A stretch of DNA of 64,000 nt from Microbacterium sp. Leaf151 (GTDB taxonomy: Bacteria; Actinomycetota; Actinomycetes; Actinomycetales; Microbacteriaceae). A model generated the notes under the pieces. The model ran no database searches, was not told the origin of the DNA, and worked only from the letters and a program-made list of their open reading frames with translations. Position 1 is the stretch's first letter. Every line of letters starts with the position of its first letter. Positions 8,307 to 17,176 of this stretch are shown here, one piece after another. Both the position numbers and the translations under genes were made by a program. The stretch covers positions 561,006-625,005 of the forward strand of contig NZ_LMOR01000003.1 in assembly GCF_001424225.1 (NCBI RefSeq). The letters run 5' to 3'.

Positions 8307-9047
8307 ATGACTGCGCAGTTGGCACCTGGTGCGGTGACGCAATTCGCCGTCCTCGACGCACTCCTCGCCGGCGTGTACTCGCAGGGCGCGTCGGTCGATG
8401 TCGTGCGAGCGGCGGGCGATACCGGAGTGGGGTGCTGCGAGGGGCTGGGTGGCGAGGTCGTCATCCTCGACGGCGAGCTCTACGAGTGCACCTCCGACGC
8501 GCCCCCGCGGGTGATGACGGACGACGAATTCCTGCCGTTCGTCGACGTCTGCTCCCTGGGTGAGTCCACCGGGTCCGCCTTCGTCGACCTCGATCTCACG
8601 GGCCTGGAGTCGGCGGTGGCGGATCGGCTGCTGAGCAGGAACCTCTTCCATGCGGTGCGGGTCGACGGTGTCTTCGCGCACGTCCTCACCCGCGTCACGC
8701 GCCGACAGGAGCCGCCGTTCCGCCCCCTCGCCGAGGTCGCGGCGGAACAGATCGAGACCACCACGCGTGAATGCACGGGCACTCTCGTGGGTTTCTGGAT
8801 GCCGCGTATCTATCAGGGCATCACGGTGGCGGGCCTGCACCTGCATTTCCTCAGCGAGGATCGGTCGGTCGGGGGGCATGTGCTGGACGCGCGCGTGCGT
8901 GAGGGGCGACTGCGTATGTCGGCGTACGCCGACTTCAGCCTGCGGCTTCCCCGCGACGGACAATTCCTCTCGACCGAGCTCACCCATGACGACGATCATC
9001 GAATCGTCGCCGTCGAGAGTCGCGGGGTCTCGTCTTCCACTTCGTGA
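8307..9047 (+). CDS. budA: Alpha-acetolactate decarboxylase
   Basis: This 246-residue enzyme converts 2-acetolactate to acetoin, in the butanediol/acetoin branch of pyruvate metabolism. Family motifs are GVGCCEGLGGEVVILDGELYECTSD, the PFVDV stretch and FWMPRIYQGITVAGLHLHFLSEDRSVGGHVLD. The latter holds the zinc-binding His-X-His (HLH) and the third His of GGH. The length agrees with BudA. It sits between two lsr2 genes on the same strand, 28 bases after the first. No acetolactate synthase or butanediol dehydrogenase is nearby, so it may act alone on leaked acetolactate. Confidence 0.9.
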   Translation: MTAQLAPGAVTQFAVLDALLAGVYSQGASVDVVRAAGDTGVGCCEGLGGEVVILDGELYECTSDAPPRVMTDDEFLPFVDVCSLGESTGSAFVDLDLTGLESAVADRLLSRNLFHAVRVDGVFAHVLTRVTRRQEPPFRPLAEVAAEQIETTTRECTGTLVGFWMPRIYQGITVAGLHLHFLSEDRSVGGHVLDARVREGRLRMSAYADFSLRLPRDGQFLSTELTHDDDHRIVAVESRGVSSSTS

Positions 9048-9142
9048 AAGACGCGACCATTGGTCGCAATTGGGGCGAACATGCGGGTGAATTCGCATTG
9101 CATTCGCCGAAACGGCGCAGCTCGGCGGTTTAGGGTCGGCGC

Positions 9143-9481
9143 ATGGCGAAAAAGCACATTACCCAGGTGATCGATGATCTCGACGGCTCCGTGATCGACG
9201 ACGGTACGACCGTGCAGTTCTCTTTCGAGGGACGCGCATACGAGATCGATCTGTCGGTACACAATGCCGAGAAGATGCGCGATGCGCTCCGGCCCTACAT
9301 TTCCGCGGGTCGCGCGGCGAATTCCCTCCACTCCGCGCCGCGACGAACTCCCCGCGGTCGGGCCATCCCCACGAGAGACCTCGCCGACGTGCGCTCCTGG
9401 GCCGCGAAGAACGGCCACCCGGTCAACACGCGTGGACGCATCTCCTCATCGGTCCTCGACGCGTACGACGCCGCTCACTGA
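9143..9481 (+). CDS. Lsr2-family nucleoid-associated protein, second paralogue
   Basis: This 112-residue Lsr2 paralogue is similar throughout to the product at 7931: MAKKHITQVIDDLDGSVIDDG, then [18 protein letters not shown], and the DNA-binding end VRSWAAKNGHPVNTRGRISSSVLDAYDAA. The hook reads RTPRGRAIP rather than RRGRPAR, so minor-groove binding may differ. TAGGGT at 9131-9136 lies 6 bases before the ATG and there is no Shine-Dalgarno, indicating a leaderless transcript of its own. A strong hairpin follows at 9493. Confidence 0.94.
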   Translation: MAKKHITQVIDDLDGSVIDDGTTVQFSFEGRAYEIDLSVHNAEKMRDALRPYISAGRAANSLHSAPRRTPRGRAIPTRDLADVRSWAAKNGHPVNTRGRISSSVLDAYDAAH

Positions 9482-9492
9482 CACCTGCCGAC

Positions 9493-9528
9493 AGAACCGG
9501 ATGCCACGAACTCGTGGCATCCGGTTCT
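9493..9528. terminator. Bidirectional hairpin terminator after lsr2
   Basis: A perfect 17-base inverted repeat (9493-9509 and 9512-9528) lies between the convergent lsr2 gene and amino-acid dehydrogenase gene. TTCTTGTTG follows on the plus strand. The arms contain GGATGCC and GGCATCC. It can terminate transcription from both sides. Confidence 0.8.
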
Positions 9529-9593
9529 TGTTGCGCCGCGCGGCGGGTGCGACCCGTCGACTCAGGGTCGTCCGGCGTTCGCGATCGAACGGG

Positions 9594-10667
9594 TCAGACG
9601 AGGGCGGTACTGCGCGCGCCGACCGCCAGACGCTCGGCGGCCAAGCCCTCGGCCGCGGCGAGAGGGGTGACCCCCCGCGCGGCCGCTTCGTCGAAGACGC
9701 GCCGGATCGTGTCGCCGATCCCGGCGACACGGCCCATGATCTGGTCCATCGTCCCGCGCTGCTTGGCGACCAGGTCGAGGTAGATCACGCCGCCGGCGTT
9801 GACGACGAAGTCGGGGGCGTACAGGATGCCGCGCTGCGCCAGCCGTTCAGCGCCGCTCCGCTCGGCGAGCGGATTGTTGGCAGGCCCGCACACCGCGCGC
9901 GCGTCGAGGGCGTCGATGACCTCGTCGGTGAGGACACCGCCGATGCCGGCGGGAACGAACACGTCGGCGGGAATCAGGTGCGCTTCGCTCGGCTCGACCC
10001 AGGCGGCGCCGAGGTCTTCGGCCAGCGCCCGCTTCGCCGGGTTGACGTCGGTGACGGTGAGGACGGCGTGCTCGGATGCCAGACGCTCGGCGAGACGACC
10101 GCCGACCTGGCCCAGACCCGCGACGGTGATGCGGCGACCGGCGACATCGCCGGTCCCGACGGCGCGCTCGAGGGTCGCGACGAGCGAGGCGTACACGCCG
10201 AGGCTCGTGGGGCCCGCGGGTTCGCCGGAGCCGCCGACGGAATCGGGGAGTCCGACCACGTGCGCGGTGCGCTCGCTCACGACCAGCATGTCCTCGGTCG
10301 TCGAGCCCACATCTTCGGCGGTGCGGTACAGCCCGCCGAGGCTCTCGACGGCGTCGCCGAGGTCGAGGAAGGCCGCGCGGCGACGGTCGGCGTCGAGGAC
10401 CGTCCCCTCGGGCAGGCCGATCACGCTCTTGCCGCCGCCCGCGTCGAGTCCGGCTGCGGCGTTCTTCAGCGTCATCGCCGCGGACAGGCGCAGGGCGTCG
10501 CCGAGGGCCTCGGTCCATGACGGGTAGGTCCACAGGCGGGCGCCGCCGAGGGCGGAGCCGAGCACCGAGGAGTGAAGCGCCACGGCGACGAGCAGACCGC
10601 TGCGCCGCCCCGTGATCACCTCCACGCGTTCGTGCGTGAAATCGGGCAGGGGCAGGGCGTTGGTCAT
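9594..10667 (-). CDS. Glu/Leu/Phe/Val dehydrogenase (leucine/valine dehydrogenase type)
   Basis: This 357-residue NAD-dependent enzyme catalyses oxidative deamination of a branched-chain amino acid, or the reverse. The substrate-site lysines are in SAAMTLKNAAAGLDAGGGKSVIGLP. YRTAEDVGSTTEDM matches the catalytic region, and the NAD-binding fold carries VAGLGQVGGRLAERLA. ANNPLAER and PDFVVNAGGVI are conserved in leucine and valine dehydrogenases. I chose ATG 10667 (AAGGA 5 bases upstream) rather than 10730. The order of specificity (Leu or Val) cannot be told by eye. It converges on the lsr2 gene. Confidence 0.92.
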   Translation of the reverse strand: MTNALPLPDFTHERVEVITGRRSGLLVAVALHSSVLGSALGGARLWTYPSWTEALGDALRLSAAMTLKNAAAGLDAGGGKSVIGLPEGTVLDADRRRAAFLDLGDAVESLGGLYRTAEDVGSTTEDMLVVSERTAHVVGLPDSVGGSGEPAGPTSLGVYASLVATLERAVGTGDVAGRRITVAGLGQVGGRLAERLASEHAVLTVTDVNPAKRALAEDLGAAWVEPSEAHLIPADVFVPAGIGGVLTDEVIDALDARAVCGPANNPLAERSGAERLAQRGILYAPDFVVNAGGVIYLDLVAKQRGTMDQIMGRVAGIGDTIRRVFDEAAARGVTPLAAAEGLAAERLAVGARSTALV

Positions 10668-10970
10668 CGCGTTCCTTGTCGTCGGCCGCCTTGTGGGCGG
10701 CTCTTCTCGGATGCCGCAGCGTCGCGGCATCCGTCTCCATTGTGGCGCGCGTCGTCGACGGACGCGAGGGGCGCGCGGCAGGGTCTCGGCGAGCCGTGCG
10801 GGGCGGCCGGTCGGGCCGGTGTCGCACGGGTCGCGGAGCCGATGGCGGGCGCCCGGGGCGGGGTCGCGTCACCCCGGCGACGCGCGGGGTCGGTCGCGGT
10901 GGCGCGTTTCGGGCTGAGGCTGCGCGCACGGCTGGTCGGCGTGGCACGGCGTCGTTCTAGGCTGGCGGTC

Positions 10971-11447
10971 ATGACCGACGCCCTGCCCGCCCGTAGTCGT
11001 CTCGTCGCCGCAGCCCTCCGGGAGGCCGGTGTCGAGGGCGAGATCGTGATGCTTCCGGATGCCGCGTCGACGGCCGCGCTCGCGGCGGCGGCCCTCGGTG
11101 TCGAGGTCGGGGCCATCGCGAACAGCCTCGTCTTCTGGAGCGACGACGAGCCGCTGCTGGTGATGACCAGCGGCGCGCACCGCGTGGACACGGCGGCTCT
11201 GGCGGAGCGGCTCGGGCGCAGCGGCATCCGTCGGGCGACACCGGATCAGGTGCTGGCGGCGACAGGACAGCCCATCGGGGGAGTGGCGCCGACCGGGCAC
11301 CCGGCGCCGTTGACCACGGTCGTGGATGAGGATCTCGCGGCGTTCGACGAGATCTGGGCAGCGGGTGGTACGCCGCACACGGTTTTTCCGCTGACGTTCG
11401 AGGAGCTGGTGCGCCTGACCGGCGGTGCGGTCGTGCGCGTGGCGTGA
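10971..11447 (+). CDS. YbaK/EbsC-family aminoacyl-tRNA deacylase-like protein
   Basis: This 158-residue protein resembles the YbaK/ProX group, which hydrolyses mischarged aminoacyl-tRNA in trans. Seen features are the N-terminal LREAGVEGEIVMLPDAASTAALAAAALGVEVGAIANSLVF, the LVMTSGAHRVD strand and ATGQPIGGVAPTGHPAP, which is the conserved substrate-pocket segment of this family. The ATG at 10971 is preceded by TAGGCT ending 7 bases upstream and no Shine-Dalgarno, so it is probably leaderless. The upstream frame from 10572 is an antisense shadow. Confidence 0.88.
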   Translation: MTDALPARSRLVAAALREAGVEGEIVMLPDAASTAALAAAALGVEVGAIANSLVFWSDDEPLLVMTSGAHRVDTAALAERLGRSGIRRATPDQVLAATGQPIGGVAPTGHPAPLTTVVDEDLAAFDEIWAAGGTPHTVFPLTFEELVRLTGGAVVRVA

Positions 11448-11514
11448 ATCGCACGCGGTCGCGAAGCCGCGAGCCGGGTCACGGGATGTTCAGCGGGGCC
11501 GGGCGCGGGGTTGC

Positions 11515-11573
11515 GGGGCGGGAAATGTGCACCGGGGCGGTCGATGTACGCCCCGGTGCACATTCGGCGCCCC
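11515..11573. repeat. Nested palindromic element, GGGGCG type (copy 1)
   Basis: The inner arms 11524-11539 and 11549-11564 are perfectly complementary over 16 bases (AATGTGCACCGGGGCG and its reverse complement). An outer GGGGCG/CGCCCC pair flanks them with 3-base internal loops. It lies between convergent genes, so it can act as a bidirectional terminator. The core GTGCACCGGGGCG recurs at 18281. Confidence 0.75.
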
Positions 11574-11665
11574 GCACCCGGTGCGGATGTGTCCGTGACG
11601 AGCCCGCTACGCGGCGCGGGCAGGGACAGCGCGGTGACGCGCGGGTGCCGCCACCGCCCTGTCGC

Positions 11666-13621
11666 TCAGGCCCCGGGGTCGGGTGCGAGTGCGGTCAGGC
11701 AGACCACCGCGGCGGCGGCCGACCAGGCCTGGGGTCGGCAGGCGGCGGGGTACGGCGTCGGCACCGACGAGTGGGTGCGCGGATCGCCGGCGTGCAGCTC
11801 CGGCACGCGATAGGCGAAGCCCTCGGCGGCATCCAGGAGTCCGGCGACGACCGTGCGCGCCTTCTCGTCCAGGCCCGCGCGCAGCATGCCGTGCACCGCG
11901 ATCGCGGTGTCGTGCACCCAGACGCTTCCGCCGTGGTACGACAGCGGCCAGTACCCCGCGGCCCCGGTCGACATCGTGCGGATGCCGTATCCGCTCGACA
12001 TGCTCTCGCCGAGCAGCAGCGACGCGACGTGCGCCTCCTCGTCGCCGGTCAGCAGGCCGGTACCGAGCAGGTGCCCGATGTTGCTCGTCAGAGAGTCGAC
12101 CGGACGCTTGGCGTTGTCGAGGGCGACCGCGGGGTAGCGGCCCTCCGGCGTCTCGACCCAGTACGTCTCGGCGAAGCGCCTCTTCAGATCGGCCGCCCAG
12201 CTGCGCCAGAACGTGGCGTCGTCGGCATCCGTCCCCTCCCCGAAAGCGTCGAGCAGATCGGCGCCGGCGAGGGCGGCCTCGTAGGTGTAGGCCTGCACTT
12301 CGCTCAGCGCGATGGGGCCCTCGGCGAGCCGGCCGTCGCGCCACTGGATCGAGTCGCCGGAATCCTTCCAGCCCTGGTTCGACAGCCCCGTGCCGAGGCG
12401 GTCGATGTAGTCGAGGAAGCCGTCGCCGTCGCTGTCGCCGCTGTCGCGGATCCAGCCGAGGGCGCCGCGAAGCGTCGGGAGGAGCTCCCGCACCTCGGCC
12501 TCGGGCATGCCGGCGCGCCAGGCGTCGGCGAGCAGGCAGATCCACAGCGGGGTCGAGTCGACGCTGCCGTAGTACTTGGGCGGCAGCACGATGCCCTCGC
12601 CCGGCATCTCGAGGGCCGAGGCGCGCAGCTCGTGGAGGATCTTGCCCGGCTCCTGCGCCGTCTGCGCGTCGTCGTCGACACCCTGCAGCCGCGCGAGCAC
12701 GCGGAGGGTGGATGCCGCGATCTCGCGGTCCAGAGGAAGGGCGAGACGCGCAGCCCAGATCGAGTCGCGCCCGAACAGCGTGAAGAACCAGGGCGCGCCG
12801 GCGGCGAAGAACTCGTCGTCGGGGTGCTCGGGCAGCACGAGGCGGAGGGCGTCGAGGTCGTCGAGGGCGGTGCGCAACCAGCGCGCGAGGCGGGGGTCGG
12901 GCGCCTGGGTGGCGACGGCCGCGGCATCCCACCGCGGTGCCGCTGCGGCCGACCCGACGACGAGGGTGTCGTCGCGCAGGGTCAGCGTCCACGCCACTTC
13001 GACGCTCCCGAAGGCGGGGACCTCGACGCCCCAGCTCGCCTCGAGCCCGTCGGCTCCGGATGCCACGCGGGCGCCGGGTGCGACGAGTTCGAGAGCCTGC
13101 GCCCCGGCATCCACGATCGCGCGGTCACCGTCGAGGTCGGTCGTCATCTCGCGGGGGTGCGCGTGGCCGGATTTCACCTCGTGCAGCTGCGCGAACTCGG
13201 GCGACAACGCCAGCCGCAGGGTCGTCGAGATGGGCCGGTCGATGCGCGAGTGCAGCGTCCAGGTCTCGCTGACCACCCCATCGGCGACGCGCCGGTCGCG
13301 GAGGACACGCACCTTCGGGTCGGGCGTGGTGTCGTCGAGTCCACGCAGCAGACCCCCGAGCACGAGACGCGAGGCCCCGTCGGGTGCACTCGAGACCCAC
13401 TCGACGGGCGAGCCGTCGCAGACGAGCGCGAGGGAGCGCACGTGTCGGACGTCGCCGTGGTACACACCGTGGACGGCTGCCGCGCCCATGTCGCCCGTGG
13501 CGTCGGACCACACCTGCGTGGGGGCGCGCAGCACGATGACCGCGTCGTTCAACAGGGGCTGGAGCGGGGCTGTCACGGCATCCGTCACGGCCGCCGGGGA
13601 GGCGGTGGGGGCGGTGGTCAT
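11666..13621 (-). CDS. Glycogen debranching enzyme-like / amylo-alpha-1,6-glucosidase family protein
   Basis: This 651-residue cytoplasmic protein has the glycogen-debranching N-terminal domain (about residues 20-220: LLNDAVIVLRAPTQVWSDATGDMGAAAVHGVYHGDVRHV). An (alpha/alpha)6 catalytic domain follows, with TLFGRDSIWAARLALPLDREIA, SVDSTPLWICLLADAW and DGFLDYIDRLGTGLSNQGWKDSGDSIQ. The family acts on alpha-glucans or oligosaccharides. Its ATG overlaps the stop of the upstream permease by four bases, so it is the last gene of the importer operon starting at 16942. It probably processes the imported sugar. Exact specificity is unknown. Confidence 0.9.
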   Translation of the reverse strand: MTTAPTASPAAVTDAVTAPLQPLLNDAVIVLRAPTQVWSDATGDMGAAAVHGVYHGDVRHVRSLALVCDGSPVEWVSSAPDGASRLVLGGLLRGLDDTTPDPKVRVLRDRRVADGVVSETWTLHSRIDRPISTTLRLALSPEFAQLHEVKSGHAHPREMTTDLDGDRAIVDAGAQALELVAPGARVASGADGLEASWGVEVPAFGSVEVAWTLTLRDDTLVVGSAAAAPRWDAAAVATQAPDPRLARWLRTALDDLDALRLVLPEHPDDEFFAAGAPWFFTLFGRDSIWAARLALPLDREIAASTLRVLARLQGVDDDAQTAQEPGKILHELRASALEMPGEGIVLPPKYYGSVDSTPLWICLLADAWRAGMPEAEVRELLPTLRGALGWIRDSGDSDGDGFLDYIDRLGTGLSNQGWKDSGDSIQWRDGRLAEGPIALSEVQAYTYEAALAGADLLDAFGEGTDADDATFWRSWAADLKRRFAETYWVETPEGRYPAVALDNAKRPVDSLTSNIGHLLGTGLLTGDEEAHVASLLLGESMSSGYGIRTMSTGAAGYWPLSYHGGSVWVHDTAIAVHGMLRAGLDEKARTVVAGLLDAAEGFAYRVPELHAGDPRTHSSVPTPYPAACRPQAWSAAAAVVCLTALAPDPGA

Positions 13622-14535
13622 TCTTTGACGGCTCCTTCACTGGCGTTCATGATGCGGCGCTGGAAGATGAAGAACACCACGGCGACCGGAATCGTCATGA
13701 TGGCCGCGGCCGCGAGTTTGAGGGGGAATTGGCTGCCCTGGCTGAGCTGTCCGCTCGCGAGGGCTGCGACGCCCTTGGTCAGGGTGGTGAGTTCGGGGGA
13801 CTGGGTCGAGATGACGAAGTGGCTGAGCTCGTTCCACGATCCCTGGAACGACAGGATGACGATCGTGATGAGAGCCGGTCGCGCCATCGGCAGCACGACC
13901 GACCAGAAGATGCGGAAGGTGCCGGCGCCGTCGATGCGCGCCTGCTCCTCGACCGACGGCGGGATCGACTCGAAGAAGTTCTTCATGATGAACACGCCCG
14001 CGGCATCCACGAGGAGCGGCAGGATCATGCCCGCGTAGGAGTCGTAGATGCCGAGCTGGTTGATCACGAGGAACTTGGGGATCAGCAGCACCACGGTCGG
14101 TACGGCCATCACCGCGATGAGCCCCGCGAAGACGAGACCGCGTCCGCGGAACTGCAGGCGGGCGAGGGCGTAGCCGGCGAGAGAGTTGAAGAACACCCGG
14201 CCCGCCGTCACGAACACCGTCACCACCGCGGAGTTGGCGAACCACACCGGGAAATCGGAGTTCAGGAAGAGCCGCTCGTACGCCGCCCACGTGAAGGTCT
14301 GCGGCAGGAGCGAGATGGGATCGGCCGCCGCCGCGGCATCCGTTTTGAACGATGTCGCCACCTGCACGAGGAACGGATAGATGTAGATGAGCGCGAGCAC
14401 GATCAGCAGGGTGTAGAGGCCGATCTGCCATCCGAGCGCCTTGCGCGACCGGCGATGCTTCGCGGGGCGGCGGGAGGGTCCGTCCAGACGCTGCTCGGCG
14501 AGGACGGTGGTCTGCGGGGAGGCCGTGGCGGTCAT
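13618..14535 (-). CDS. Carbohydrate ABC transporter permease, MalG type
   Basis: This 305-residue permease has an N-terminal cytoplasmic extension, then six predicted helices starting with IGLYTLLIVLALIYIYPFLV. The conserved EAA loop reads EEQARIDGAGTFRIFWSVVLPMARPAL, which contacts the ATPase. The ATG at 14535 overlaps the preceding permease stop by four bases. No ATPase gene lies in this operon, as is usual for actinobacterial sugar importers that share an MsiK-type ATPase encoded elsewhere. Confidence 0.93.
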   Translation of the reverse strand: MTATASPQTTVLAEQRLDGPSRRPAKHRRSRKALGWQIGLYTLLIVLALIYIYPFLVQVATSFKTDAAAAADPISLLPQTFTWAAYERLFLNSDFPVWFANSAVVTVFVTAGRVFFNSLAGYALARLQFRGRGLVFAGLIAVMAVPTVVLLIPKFLVINQLGIYDSYAGMILPLLVDAAGVFIMKNFFESIPPSVEEQARIDGAGTFRIFWSVVLPMARPALITIVILSFQGSWNELSHFVISTQSPELTTLTKGVAALASGQLSQGSQFPLKLAAAAIMTIPVAVVFFIFQRRIMNASEGAVKE

Positions 14536-15689
14536 CGTGTGCCTCCTCTCGAGCCCGCTCCGGGGCCCATGTCGTCGGCGGGAGCGGGGCTCGTGCCCGC
14601 TCCGCGCACTTCGTACTGGCGGATGCGCCGACGAGAGACCGGGCGGTCGCGCAGCACGAAGCGCTGCAGGATCGTCAGTGCGACGATGATGAGGAAGAGC
14701 ACGAAGGCGATGGCGGCGCCCTGACCCCACTGCTGCGACAGGAACGCCGAGGAGTAGCTGAGGTACGCGGGGGTGAGGGTGGTCTTGCCGGGGCCGCCCT
14801 GTGTGCCCGTGTAGATCTGGTCGAACACCTGCCAGGTGCCGATCAGGCCGAGGGTCAGCACGGTGAACAGCACGGGCTTGAGCTGCGGCAGGGTGACCCG
14901 CCAGAAGCGTTGCCAGCCGGTGGCGCCGTCCATCATGGCGGCCTCCTGCACGTCGCCGCCGATGTTCTGCAGGCCCGCGATGAAGAGCAGCATGAACGTC
15001 CCCGAGGTGGTGAACACGGCCATCAGGATGAACGCCGACATGGCGACCGAGGGGCCTGCCAGCCAGTCCCACCACGAGACGCCGAGCAGGGTGTTGCCGG
15101 TGAGGAACGCGGGGCCACTGGTCACGCCGACGGTGGCGAGCAGATTGTGCACGACGCCGGAGGGGTCGCTGAACCAGTTCGGCCCGTTGATGCCCAGCCA
15201 CGACAGCGCCTCGTTGACGGCACCGGATGCCGAGAAGAGGAACAACCACAGCACGGTGATCGCGACGGAGCTGGTGACCGACGGGAAATAGAAGGCGGTG
15301 CGGAAGAACCCGCGACCGCGGAGGACCGCCCGGTTGACGAGTACCGCGAGGAAGAGCGAGAGCGCCGTCTGCAGCGGCACCACCAGCAGCACGTACCACC
15401 CGTTGTTGCGGAGGGCCGTTCCGAAGTCGCGTTCGGCGAGTCCGCCGCCGGTCGTGACAGCGGCGTAGTTGTCGACGCCGACGAAGTTCACGTTCGACGA
15501 GAAGGGGCTGCCGCGACCGGTCCAGTCCGAGAAGCTCACCCACAGCGCCATGAGCACGGGGACGAGCAGGAACACACCCAGGATGACGAGCACGGGCGCG
15601 GTGAAGAGCCAGCCGGCGGCGGCCTCGCCCCGCCGGATCCCCGAGGAGGGGGACCCGGCGCGACGCGACGCGGTGGTGAGGGCGCTCAC
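14532..15689 (-). CDS. Carbohydrate ABC transporter permease, MalF type
   Basis: This 385-residue permease has a membrane span LFTAPVLVILGVFLLVPVLMALWVS, the sequence VPLQTALSLFLAVLVNRAVLRGRGFFRTAFYFPSVTSSVAI and the EAA loop QEAAMMDGATGWQRFWRVTLPQLKPVL. A hydrophilic C-terminal tail of about 35 residues is rich in Gly and Pro. The GTG at 15689 begins two bases after the binding-protein stop, so it is probably translated by coupling. It pairs with the MalG-type gene downstream. Confidence 0.93.
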   Translation of the reverse strand: MSALTTASRRAGSPSSGIRRGEAAAGWLFTAPVLVILGVFLLVPVLMALWVSFSDWTGRGSPFSSNVNFVGVDNYAAVTTGGGLAERDFGTALRNNGWYVLLVVPLQTALSLFLAVLVNRAVLRGRGFFRTAFYFPSVTSSVAITVLWLFLFSASGAVNEALSWLGINGPNWFSDPSGVVHNLLATVGVTSGPAFLTGNTLLGVSWWDWLAGPSVAMSAFILMAVFTTSGTFMLLFIAGLQNIGGDVQEAAMMDGATGWQRFWRVTLPQLKPVLFTVLTLGLIGTWQVFDQIYTGTQGGPGKTTLTPAYLSYSSAFLSQQWGQGAAIAFVLFLIIVALTILQRFVLRDRPVSRRRIRQYEVRGAGTSPAPADDMGPGAGSRGGTR

Positions 15690-15691
15690 GA

Positions 15692-16942
15692 TTACTCGAC
15701 GATCGCCTCGAGGTTGGACTGTGCCGTCTGCAGCAGCGCCTGCGGGTCGCCGGTCTTCAGCGACTCGAGCTGCGCGTTGAAGTCGGTGATGACGTCGGCG
15801 GCGCCGGCCATGTTCGGCGGGAACTGCGCGTACTCGGCTCCAGCGAGGAAGGCGCCCAGATCGGGGTTGGCGCTGGTCCATGCGTCGGCCGCGGACTGGA
15901 TCGACGGCATCGGGCCGAAGGCCTCCGAGAACGCCAGCTGCTGGTCGGTGCCGGTGAGGTACTCCACGAGCGAGCGTGCCTGCTCCTGGTTGCCGCTGTC
16001 GGCGGCGAGGCCCCAGCAGTTGGTGAACTGCAGCGTGCCCTTGCCGCCGGGGCCGGCGGGGAGCTCGGCGACGGTGTAGTTCACGTCGGGGTAGTCGGCC
16101 GACATCGCTCCGGTGATCCAGTTGCCCTCGATGACCATCGCGGCCTTCTGTGTGCCGAGCGCTTCTCCGCCCCAGCCCGCGCCGACGTCGGACGCGAAGG
16201 CGAACGAGCCGTCGTTCAGGTGCGTCTTGACATAGGTCAACGCCTCGACGTTCTCGGGGCTGTCGGCCGTGGCCTGCCCGTCGGTGACGAGGCCGCCGCC
16301 CGCTTGCGCCATGAAAGCACCGACACGCTGGTACTCGGCGCCGAACGCGAGTCCGACGCGCCCGTCGGCGGTCAGGCGCTGGGCGACGGATGCCAACTGG
16401 TCCCACGTCGTGGGGATGTCGGCATCCGTGAGTCCGGCGGCCGTCCACAGGTCGGCGTTGATGATCAGCGCCAGGGTGGAGAAGTCCTTGGGGGCGCAGT
16501 AGAAGGACCCGTCGACGGTGAAATTGTCGACGAGGGAGGGGTAGAAGTCGTCCTTGTTGGCGAGGTCGTCGCCGTAGGCCGCGATCGACCCGTTCGCCGC
16601 GTAGCCCGCGAGGGCCTCGGGGGCGAGGTAGAACAGGTCGGGCGGGGAGCCGGCGGCGAAGCCCTGCGAGAGCTGCTGGGGCAGGTCGTTGGCGGTCTGC
16701 ACCTCGGCCGCGACGCCCGACTGCTCGCTCCATGCGGCGACGGCGTCGGTGACGGCCTTCGTCTCGGCGTCACCCGAGGAGCCGATGAGGATGCTGAGGC
16801 TGCCGGTGCCGGAAGCCTGGCCCTCGCCGGGGGTGTCATTGAAGCCCGAGCCGCAGGCGGTGAGCGTCAGGGCTCCGGTGGCCAGCAGGGCGCCGGCGGC
16901 GAGCACCGTGCGTGTGCGGGGTGCGGGCGTGTGCCGTGTCAT
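15692..16942 (-). CDS. Carbohydrate ABC transporter solute-binding lipoprotein
   Basis: This 416-residue extracellular binding protein begins with a lipoprotein signal (RTRTVLAAGALLATGALTLTAC, lipobox cysteine C30). Mature features include DLFYLAPEALAGYAANGSIAAYGDDL, MVIEGNWITGAM and TNCWGLAADSGNQEQARSLVEYL, typical of family 1 sugar-binding proteins. The ATG at 16942 has AAGGAGAG 7-8 bases upstream. It opens a four-gene operon (binding protein, two permeases, debranching enzyme). A perfect LacI-type operator 60 bases upstream is shared with the divergent regulator gene. Confidence 0.93.
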   Translation of the reverse strand: MTRHTPAPRTRTVLAAGALLATGALTLTACGSGFNDTPGEGQASGTGSLSILIGSSGDAETKAVTDAVAAWSEQSGVAAEVQTANDLPQQLSQGFAAGSPPDLFYLAPEALAGYAANGSIAAYGDDLANKDDFYPSLVDNFTVDGSFYCAPKDFSTLALIINADLWTAAGLTDADIPTTWDQLASVAQRLTADGRVGLAFGAEYQRVGAFMAQAGGGLVTDGQATADSPENVEALTYVKTHLNDGSFAFASDVGAGWGGEALGTQKAAMVIEGNWITGAMSADYPDVNYTVAELPAGPGGKGTLQFTNCWGLAADSGNQEQARSLVEYLTGTDQQLAFSEAFGPMPSIQSAADAWTSANPDLGAFLAGAEYAQFPPNMAGAADVITDFNAQLESLKTGDPQALLQTAQSNLEAIVE

Positions 16943-17001
16943 GTGTCTCTCTCCTTCGATGAGGCATGCGACCCCTCCGCATGTGGTCGGAGGGCCGTCA
17001 G

Positions 17002-17015
17002 TTTGAACGTTCAAA
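17002..17015. promoter_or_regulatory. LacI-type operator TTTGAACGTTCAAA
   Basis: A perfect 14-base palindrome with a central CG lies between the divergent sugar-importer operon and the LacI regulator gene. Flanking CGTCA and TGACG bases extend partial symmetry. It is the likely binding site of the regulator at 17177 and could control both directions. Confidence 0.75.
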
Positions 17016-17176
17016 TGACGGTCTCACCAAGGTACGAACACGTCGCGGCAGATGTCAAGAGGTTGCCGCCCCGCCTAGGCTGACGGTCTGGACGCGCGTG
17101 CCGGACCCCCGCCGGGCCGGCCCGTGGAACCGCTGCTCGACATCGGCTCGTGCGCATCGATACGGGAGGGGACGAC

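Noticed and set aside
13444-13466. GTGTCGGAC-N8 resembling a PafBC-like element
   Set aside because: Inside the debranching enzyme gene in antisense orientation, with no proper -10.
11444-14038. An 864-codon plus-strand frame
   Set aside because: It runs antisense to the debranching enzyme and MalG genes, with no recognisable domain.
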